Shown piece after piece: positions 7,890-13,031 of a stretch of 15,165 bases of DNA (within the stretch, counting starts at the first letter, position 1; each line of letters opens with the position of its first letter). Origin of the DNA: Prolixibacteraceae bacterium UBA5740 (lineage in GTDB: Bacteria > Bacteroidota > Bacteroidia > Bacteroidales > Prolixibacteraceae); contig DIFU01000055.1 of NCBI GenBank assembly GCA_002419285.1, positions 12,876-28,040 on the forward strand, given 5' to 3'. A program made the position numbers and the translations under genes. The notes below the pieces were generated by a model. That model made no database searches and was not told where the DNA came from. It was given only the letters and a program-made list of their open reading frames with translations.

Positions 7890-7922
7890 TTTTTGATATT
7901 CGGTTTCTGATCCGGCAAGGAA

Positions 7923-8537
7923 TTAAATCAGGAGCTTTCCTTTTCCTTTCCTGATTATGATTGGCTCTTCCCCCGTAAAGTCGACTATGGTGGAAGGAAC
8001 CAGTTCGCCATATCCCCCATCAATGACCAGATCGGCAATATCCCTGAATTTTTCGTAAATCAGCTCGGGGTCAGTGGTATATTCAATAATCTCGTCGTCG
8101 TCGTGGATGGATGTGGAAACAATGGGATTACCCAACTCCCTGACAATATCCCGGATGATGTTGTTGTCGGGAACCCGAATACCTACAGTCTTCTTTTTTC
8201 CCTTGAAATATTTTGGGACATTGCTGCTCCCTTCGAGGACGAAGGTAAATGGACCTGGAATATTTTTCTTGATGATTTTGAAAACCTGGTTTGAAATCGG
8301 CCTGGCGTAAAACGAAAGATGGCTGAGGTCGCTGCAGATAAACGAAAAATTGGATTTTTCAATGTCGACCCCCTTAATACGGGCCACTTTTTCAACTGCC
8401 TTGGCGTTCGTAATATCGCAGCCCAATCCGTATACCGTATCGGTTGGGTAAATGATCACGCCCCCTTGTTGCAATACATCCACCACTCTGCGGATGTCCC
8501 TCTCATTTGGGTTCTCGTTATACAATTTTAAAAACAT
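7923..8537 (-). CDS. tsaC: L-threonylcarbamoyladenylate synthase (TsaC/Sua5/YrdC)
   Basis: It makes threonylcarbamoyl-AMP from threonine, bicarbonate and ATP, the first step of t6A37 formation in tRNAs that read ANN codons. The 204 residues hold the YrdC domain only: YPTDTVYGLGCD (30-41, nucleotide/threonine site), PGPFTF (94-99), VGIRVPD (118-124), STSI (141-144, commonly STSA) and PSTIVDF (181-187). There is no C-terminal Sua5 domain, so this is the short TsaC type. I chose the ATG at 8537 (MFLKLYNENP), with AGGA seven bases upstream on the minus strand, over an ATG at 8558 that adds MQQNRNP; related Bacteroidota proteins start at about this point. It is divergent from mnmD with a gap of only 68 bp. 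Confidence 0.93.
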   Translation of the reverse strand: MFLKLYNENPNERDIRRVVDVLQQGGVIIYPTDTVYGLGCDITNAKAVEKVARIKGVDIEKSNFSFICSDLSHLSFYARPISNQVFKIIKKNIPGPFTFVLEGSSNVPKYFKGKKKTVGIRVPDNNIIRDIVRELGNPIVSTSIHDDDEIIEYTTDPELIYEKFRDIADLVIDGGYGELVPSTIVDFTGEEPIIIRKGKGKLLI

Positions 8538-8605
8538 AGGATTCCTGTTTTGCTGCATAAAAATATAATTTTAGTTTTAAAGCCCGGAATTTGACTTCAA
8601 TATAA

Positions 8606-9277
8606 GTGATCACTCCTGAAATAATAAAAACGACTGACGGCTCTGATACGCTCTATGTTAAGGATATGGATGAGCATTACCATTCGGTGCACGGAGCATT
8701 GACCGAATCGGAACATGTGTTTATCAGGAATGGCTGGAAAGCCTTGGGAATAAAATCATCGGTTTCGATATTCGAGGTAGGTTTTGGAACCGGACTGAAT
8801 TGCCTGCTTACCGCATTGAGAGCCTCGGAAGAAGGTCGCGATGTAACCTACATTACCATAGAGAAATACCCGCTCGAGCCCAAAGTTTTTTCCATATTAG
8901 ACTACGGCCGTTTTTTCGGTGAGAGAGGACAGGAGGTTTATCAAAAAATCCAGCTCGCCACCTGGAATGAAATGACTTTATTGTTTCAGGGCTTCCGGCT
9001 TTTAAAAATTGAGGCCGATTTGTTGTTATGGGACGGATGGTCAGGAATCCAGGCTGATCTTATCTATTTTGATGCTTTCGGGCCTGATAAACAGCCTGAA
9101 ATGTGGAGTCCTGATATATTTACGAAAATTGGCGGAATCACGGGCCCGGGCGGCATCATGGTGACATACTCTGCCAAGGGAGAAGTGAGAAGGCGCATGG
9201 CCTCAGCTGGCTTTTTGATGGAAAGGTTACCGGGACCTCCCGGAAAAAGGGAAATGCTAAGAGGTATTAGAAAATAA
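8606..9277 (+). CDS. mnmD: tRNA mnm5(s2)U34 methyltransferase, MnmD type
   Basis: A SAM-dependent enzyme that methylates 5-aminomethyl-2-thiouridine at wobble position 34, the last step of mnm5s2U formation. The 223 residues correspond to the methyltransferase half of E. coli MnmC, with no FAD oxidase half, so this is a stand-alone MnmD (former DUF752). Motifs: FEVGFGTGLN (56-65, SAM loop), IEKYPLEP (85-92), DAFGPDKQPEMW (156-167), TYSAKGEVRRRM (187-198) and LPGPPGKREMLRG near the C-terminus. The start is GTG at 8606: a TAA at 8603-8605 lies directly upstream in frame, and ITPEIIKTTDGSDTLYV is the usual family opening. No Shine-Dalgarno is seen. It shares a 68-bp divergent region with tsaC. 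Confidence 0.93.
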   Translation: MITPEIIKTTDGSDTLYVKDMDEHYHSVHGALTESEHVFIRNGWKALGIKSSVSIFEVGFGTGLNCLLTALRASEEGRDVTYITIEKYPLEPKVFSILDYGRFFGERGQEVYQKIQLATWNEMTLLFQGFRLLKIEADLLLWDGWSGIQADLIYFDAFGPDKQPEMWSPDIFTKIGGITGPGGIMVTYSAKGEVRRRMASAGFLMERLPGPPGKREMLRGIRK

Positions 9278-9300
9278 TGCCTGAGCTTAAAAAAATGAAT

Positions 9301-9308
9301 TATCTTCG
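9301..9308 (+). promoter_or_regulatory. Candidate promoter -7 element for the FKBP pair
   Basis: TATCTTCG, followed by CA, is one base away from the common Bacteroidota form TATCTTTG. It lies 26 bases before the first FKBP start, in the 57-bp gap after mnmD. No clear -33 TTG is present. Confidence 0.35.
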
Positions 9309-9334
9309 CAACTTCATTTTGCAATACAAATCAG

Positions 9335-9946
9335 ATGATTAACAAAGACATCAAGACAAAGGAAGAAAAGTTAAGCTATGCGCTGGGAATGAGTATTGCC
9401 AGCAATTTGATCAACTCAGGGGTCAAATCTCTCAATATAGATTTGTTTGCCCAAGCTTTGAAAGATTTATATGCAGGAAAACAACCTGCGATCACTCCGG
9501 ATGAAGCCAACCAAATTCTGGACAGCTTCATGAATGGCAATGCCGGGAAGGATGCCGAACAAAACCTGCAGGATGGATTGGCTTTCCTGACCGAAAACAG
9601 TGTACGTGAAGGTGTTGTCCAGCTGGATAGTGGTTTGCAGTATGAGGTATTGACCGAAGGGACTGGAAAAAAACCCGGACTGAAAGATAAAGTGAAATGT
9701 CATTACCATGGAACCTTGATCGACGGAACTGTTTTCGACAGTTCGGTGCAAAGGGGTAACCCCGCCGAATTTCCGGTATCGGGTGTGATCGGTGGCTGGG
9801 TCGAAGCGCTGCAATTGATGCCCGTTGGGTCAAAATACCGGCTTTTTATTCCCCCGGACCTGGCTTACGGATCCAGGGGAGCAGGTGGATCCATTGGTCC
9901 CAATGCAACCCTTATTTTTGATGTGGAATTATTGGAAATTGTATAA
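9335..9946 (+). CDS. FKBP-type peptidyl-prolyl isomerase, cytoplasmic
   Basis: It catalyses cis-trans isomerisation of X-Pro bonds during protein folding. The 203 residues divide into an FKBP_N helical dimerisation domain (about 8-95) and a C-terminal FKBP catalytic domain (about 105-203). Pocket residues visible in family positions are HYHG (123-126), FDSS (134-137), GWVEAL (154-159), LAYGSRG (176-182) and IFDVELL at the end. There is no signal peptide or lipobox, so it should stay in the cytoplasm, unlike the FklB/FkpA proteins it resembles. The ATG at 9335 is the only reasonable start. A second FKBP gene with the same two-domain plan begins 23 bases later; the two look like a tandem duplication and are probably co-transcribed. 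Confidence 0.93.
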   Translation: MINKDIKTKEEKLSYALGMSIASNLINSGVKSLNIDLFAQALKDLYAGKQPAITPDEANQILDSFMNGNAGKDAEQNLQDGLAFLTENSVREGVVQLDSGLQYEVLTEGTGKKPGLKDKVKCHYHGTLIDGTVFDSSVQRGNPAEFPVSGVIGGWVEALQLMPVGSKYRLFIPPDLAYGSRGAGGSIGPNATLIFDVELLEIV

Positions 9947-9969
9947 TAATCATAATATCATTTAAAAAC

Positions 9970-10683
9970 ATGAAGATTAAATCTCTCTTTTTTCTGGCAA
10001 TTGTTGTTGCCTTTATTTCTGCCAGCTGCCAGCAAGGTGGTGCAGGTAAAAAAATCAAACTGGAATCTGAAATCGATTCTACAAGCTATGCCCTTGGTGT
10101 GTTGATCGGCCAGCAGAACAAGCAGGGTCTGGAAACATTTCCCGGTGGAACTGAACTGAACCTCGATGTCATGGCTGAAGCCTTCAGGCTCTACCTGAAA
10201 GGTGAAGCAACCATTATGGAACCCGAACAAGCCAATGAAGTAGTCGGGAATTTCTTTGACAAAAAACAGAATGAAACTTCACAGAAGAATCTGGAAGAAG
10301 GTAACGCATTCCTCGAAAAAAATAAGGCTCGCGAAGGCGTGGTAACTACTGCCAGCGGTCTACAGTATGAAATTGTCACTGAAGGAACCGGGCCAAAGCC
10401 AGCTGAGTCTGACGTTGTAAAAGTACATTATCATGGAACTACCATAGATGGCAAGGTATTCGATAGTTCTGTCGATCGTGGCGAACCCGTCGAATTCCCT
10501 GTTGGTCAGGTTATCCAGGGATGGGTGGAAGCTCTCCAGTTGATGCCCGCCGGCTCAAAATGGAAATTGTATATTCCAAGTGAACTCGGTTATGGCGTCA
10601 ATGGGGCAGGAAGTGATATCGCACCGAATTCTGTGCTAATTTTTGATGTTGAACTGCTTGAAATTGTAACTCCAAAACAATAA
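9970..10683 (+). CDS. FKBP-type peptidyl-prolyl isomerase, predicted lipoprotein
   Basis: A second prolyl isomerase with the layout of its neighbour plus an export signal. The N-terminus MKIKSLFFLAIVVAFISASC has a Lys-containing start, a hydrophobic core and Cys20 in a lipobox-like context (SASC; Ser rather than Leu at -3 makes it slightly atypical). After Cys comes QQGGAG, not the acidic K-D/E-rich sequence linked to surface export, so an inward-facing periplasmic lipoprotein is the simplest reading. FKBP_N spans about 35-125 and FKBP_C about 133-233, with HYHG (153-156), FDSS (164-167), GWVEAL (184-189) and LGYGVNG (206-212). The 237 residues end in TPKQ after the final strand. Likely role: folding or chaperoning of envelope proteins. 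Confidence 0.92.
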   Translation: MKIKSLFFLAIVVAFISASCQQGGAGKKIKLESEIDSTSYALGVLIGQQNKQGLETFPGGTELNLDVMAEAFRLYLKGEATIMEPEQANEVVGNFFDKKQNETSQKNLEEGNAFLEKNKAREGVVTTASGLQYEIVTEGTGPKPAESDVVKVHYHGTTIDGKVFDSSVDRGEPVEFPVGQVIQGWVEALQLMPAGSKWKLYIPSELGYGVNGAGSDIAPNSVLIFDVELLEIVTPKQ

Positions 10684-10701
10684 ACTTTGCAGGAATACCA
10701 T

Positions 10702-10718
10702 CTGTGATCTGATCACAG
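10702..10718. promoter_or_regulatory. Perfect 17-bp palindrome before the DUF3127 gene
   Basis: CTGTGATC-T-GATCACAG has perfect 8-bp arms around one central base, in the 51-bp gap between the lipoprotein FKBP gene and the DUF3127 gene. No T tract follows, so it is not an intrinsic terminator. The shape (TGTGA-N5-TCACA) recalls CRP/FNR-family operators, but the classical CRP spacer is six bases. A dimeric regulator site is the best guess; a short mRNA hairpin is the alternative. Confidence 0.45.
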
Positions 10719-10734
10719 CTAAAATTAATTCATT

Positions 10735-11106
10735 ATGAGTCTTTTATTGAAAGGGAAATTGTCCCGTATCCTCGACCCTGAAAGCGGCATGTCAAAAGCT
10801 GGTAATCAGTGGAAAAAGCAAGAGTTTTTGATTGAAACAACCGACCAGTTTCCGAAAAAGGTATGCTTTACCGTCTTTAATGATAAGGTATCGGTACTTG
10901 CCGGATTAAAGCCGGGTGATGAGATTGAAGTCTCCTTTGATGTGGAATCCAGGGAATTTAATAATAAATTCTACCACAATCTGAATGCCTGGAAGATTGA
11001 AAAAGTTGGCCTTCAAAAGGCTAACGGTGATTTCCCCCCGCCATTGACAGCTGACGATATGCCGGAGGAATCTTTCGACGACCAGCCTGGTGACTTGCCC
11101 TTTTAG
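10735..11106 (+). CDS. DUF3127 protein, OB-fold-like, with SSB-like acidic tip
   Basis: A 123-residue cytoplasmic protein of the Bacteroidota DUF3127 family, which has no settled function that I know of. Residues 1-92 form a compact beta-rich domain. The family signature is clear: LKGKLSRIL, QWKKQEFLIET (25-35), FPKKVCFTVFNDK (39-51), PGDEIEVSFDVESREF (60-75) and FYHNLNAWKIEKV (79-91). The pattern is reminiscent of an OB-fold such as single-stranded DNA-binding proteins. Residues 93-123 are a Pro- and acid-rich tail ending DDQPGDLPF, much like the C-terminal tip of bacterial SSB (D/E-rich, ending -D-[IL]-P-F), which docks repair and replication proteins. ssDNA binding is inference. The ATG at 10735 is 51 bases after the FKBP stop, with a perfect palindrome between; a terminator follows. 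Confidence 0.9.
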   Translation: MSLLLKGKLSRILDPESGMSKAGNQWKKQEFLIETTDQFPKKVCFTVFNDKVSVLAGLKPGDEIEVSFDVESREFNNKFYHNLNAWKIEKVGLQKANGDFPPPLTADDMPEESFDDQPGDLPF

Positions 11107-11123
11107 TTCTTAAGACTTCCCTG

Positions 11124-11196
11124 ACTGCATCCTGCGCTTTTATGGCCGGTATCATCTGATTACCGGTTAAATAGGGCATGATGCAGTTTTTTTTTT
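11124..11196 (+). terminator. Nested-hairpin intrinsic terminator
   Basis: An outer stem ACTGCATC (11124-11131) with GATGCAGT (11180-11187) extends inward through TGC/GCA across single mismatches. It encloses a second hairpin, CCGGTA (11146-11151) with TACCGG (11161-11166). Ten Ts follow at 11187-11196. It lies just after the DUF3127 stop and before the end of convergent yaaA, and has a T tract only for the plus strand. Confidence 0.8.
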
Positions 11197-11198
11197 CT

Positions 11199-11963
11199 TC
11201 AGTGATCGCGCGTAAAGACAAAAGTCTCTGCTGAACTCATTTTTGGCGCGAAATGATAGCCCTCCTGGTCAAATGCTTTCATCTCTTCCGGATCGGAAAT
11301 CCCGTTTTCCAAAATAAACCGGGTCATCATTCCCCTTGCTTTTTTGGCATAAAAGGAAACCATCATGTATTTTCCGTTTTTCAAATCCCTGAATTCGGAA
11401 GTAATTATTTTGCCCTTTAACTTTTTCTGGTCAATACTTTTAAAATATTCATTCGAGGCAAGGTTTACCAGAATCGGACTTCCGCTTTCTTCAATGGCCA
11501 GATTGATCTCCCTGACAATTTTATCTTTCCAGAAAATGTACAGGTCATTTTTTCGCCCGGTTTTTAATTTGGTGCCCATCTCCAGACGATGGGGCTGAAT
11601 CAGGTCGAGGGGCTTAAGTACGCCATACAGGCCCGACAAGATCCTGACTCTTTTCTGTGCTTCAACCAAGAATTCTTCTTTAAGTGATGAGGCCGACAAT
11701 CCATCATACACATCTCCGTCAAATGCCAGGATGGCTTGTTTCGATTTCTCTGGTGAGGGATCCCACATTTGATATCGGCCGTAATTGAGTTTGGCCAGGT
11801 TAGGAGATATCGACATTAAATCAGATAATCCTTTGGCTGACATTTTTTGCAGGTATTTTATCAGCTTTTCCGTGTCTTCCCGGAATACAGGCAGGGTAAA
11901 GTCACTGATCTGTTGCTGTGGATCAAAATTCAATGATTTGGCTGGTGATAGTACGATAAGCAT
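11199..11963 (-). CDS. yaaA: Peroxide stress protein YaaA (DUF328)
   Basis: A cytoplasmic protein of the YaaA family. In E. coli it is induced by H2O2 and limits free intracellular iron; DNA binding has also been reported for the family. The 254 residues match the usual length. Conserved blocks are LIVLSPAKSLNF (about 2-13), LSGLYGVLKPLDLIQPHRLEMG (near the middle), NLASNEYF and SFYAKKARGMMTRFI. I chose the ATG at 11963 because MLIVLSPAKSLNF is the standard family start; an ATG at 12041 in the same frame would add 26 residues of Cys- and Gln-containing sequence unlike the family. It is transcribed alone, convergent with the DUF3127 gene. The 129-bp gap upstream shows only a weak -7-like AACCTTTG (minus strand, 12039-12046), and no OxyR-type site can be recognised. 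Confidence 0.93.
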   Translation of the reverse strand: MLIVLSPAKSLNFDPQQQISDFTLPVFREDTEKLIKYLQKMSAKGLSDLMSISPNLAKLNYGRYQMWDPSPEKSKQAILAFDGDVYDGLSASSLKEEFLVEAQKRVRILSGLYGVLKPLDLIQPHRLEMGTKLKTGRKNDLYIFWKDKIVREINLAIEESGSPILVNLASNEYFKSIDQKKLKGKIITSEFRDLKNGKYMMVSFYAKKARGMMTRFILENGISDPEEMKAFDQEGYHFAPKMSSAETFVFTRDH

Positions 11964-12092
11964 AATCTGGATTTTTTGGCATAAACAAGCAGGTAGGCTG
12001 AAAGTTCTTGGTTGTTGACATGAAGATACATAACTTCTCAAAGGTTGTCTTATTTATTGGAGAGGAATTTCACTTCATTTTAAGGACTTCAA

Positions 12093-13031
12093 TCAATAAA
12101 ACCGGAAGTTGTAGCGGTTGTTTCGCGTAAAATTCACCTCGTACGAAAACATGACCTCGTGGGTCCCGAATTGCTGACGTGAAAAACGGGATACCGGAAA
12201 CTCAAATATGTATCCGAATCGCATGTTCCTGCTGAACACCCATTGGAGAGTCGCTCCGGCTGATTCATTGTAACGGTAAAATCCTCCCATCCAGAATTTG
12301 GGATACAGCAGAAAGTCGAGTGACGGATTGATTTCCAATGGGGCTCCCCTGACCAGCATGAAGCGAATGGAGGGCTTGACAAAAACATGGTAGCTCAAAC
12401 GGTAAACCTTACTGCCCGAAAGAAGATAGTGGCGCAGCTCTGAATAGGTGTTGAGCCTGGAAACATCACTGCTGTACTCCAGTTGAATCAATCTTGGCAC
12501 CGACAGGCTTATCTGGTAATCATCCGATTGCAACAAAATACCGAAGCCAAAATTGGGAATCAGGTACTTCTCAATCACCCCTTGAAAAGCGGGATCGTAA
12601 TCATAATCGGGGTCATACGTGTTGTAATTGTCCAGGTTGTTGCTGTACCCGGTAATGCCAAACCGAAGCCCAAAATGCAGGTATGATCTCCAATTGGTTT
12701 CAATACGGTATGAATAGTCACCCAGCAGGCTGATTTTACGTTCCTTGCCGAGCCTGTCGTTCAGGATATGCAGTCCCCAACCGGCATGCTGCCTGAAATG
12801 TTGCTGCTGAAAAGTGAGCGACTGGGTTGAAGGTGCTCCCTCCATCCCAATCCATTGCCTTCGGATATTCATCATGTATCCTGTGCCATACCAGGTTCCT
12901 GCATAGGCTGGATTGGCAAGCTGCATGTTAAAATTGGACTGGGAATATACTGCATCTGTTTGTGCTGCCGCAGGAATGGTGATTGCCAGGCCGGTTACAA
13001 CGGTCATGAATATGAATAAGATCCTATTCAT
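12093..13031 (-). CDS. PorP/SprF-family type IX secretion outer-membrane protein
   Basis: A 312-residue member of the PorP/SprF family of Bacteroidota, predicted to be an outer-membrane beta-barrel or barrel-associated protein linked to type IX secretion. PorP of Porphyromonas is part of the T9SS; SprF of Flavobacterium is needed for secretion of its partner adhesin SprB. Residues 1-23 are a signal peptide ending AAA before QTDAVYSQ. The family opening FNMQLANPAYAGTWYGTGYMMNIRRQW follows within residues about 34-60; then QSLTFQQ, GWGLHILNDRLG and repeated alternating aromatic/polar strands, ending with a strand finishing in Phe-Tyr (RNNRYNFRFY). The ATG lies inside the end of the upstream large secreted-protein gene with an 8-bp overlap (ATGAATAG), so translation is likely coupled. 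The partner is most likely that protein. Confidence 0.93.
   Translation of the reverse strand: MNRILFIFMTVVTGLAITIPAAAQTDAVYSQSNFNMQLANPAYAGTWYGTGYMMNIRRQWIGMEGAPSTQSLTFQQQHFRQHAGWGLHILNDRLGKERKISLLGDYSYRIETNWRSYLHFGLRFGITGYSNNLDNYNTYDPDYDYDPAFQGVIEKYLIPNFGFGILLQSDDYQISLSVPRLIQLEYSSDVSRLNTYSELRHYLLSGSKVYRLSYHVFVKPSIRFMLVRGAPLEINPSLDFLLYPKFWMGGFYRYNESAGATLQWVFSRNMRFGYIFEFPVSRFSRQQFGTHEVMFSYEVNFTRNNRYNFRFY

Noticed and set aside
7890..7922. Possible terminator between trkH and tsaC
   Set aside because: Only a weak CTGAT/ATCAG pairing with a long loop and no T tract. It is not convincing.
10702..10718. Palindrome as a true CRP site
   Set aside because: The half-sites are separated by 5 rather than 6 bases, and no CRP-type regulator can be linked to it from this window. 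I kept it only as an unspecified operator candidate.
11964..12041. N-terminal extension of YaaA
   Set aside because: The 26 extra residues do not resemble the family, and the standard start MLIVLSPAKSLNF is present at 11963.
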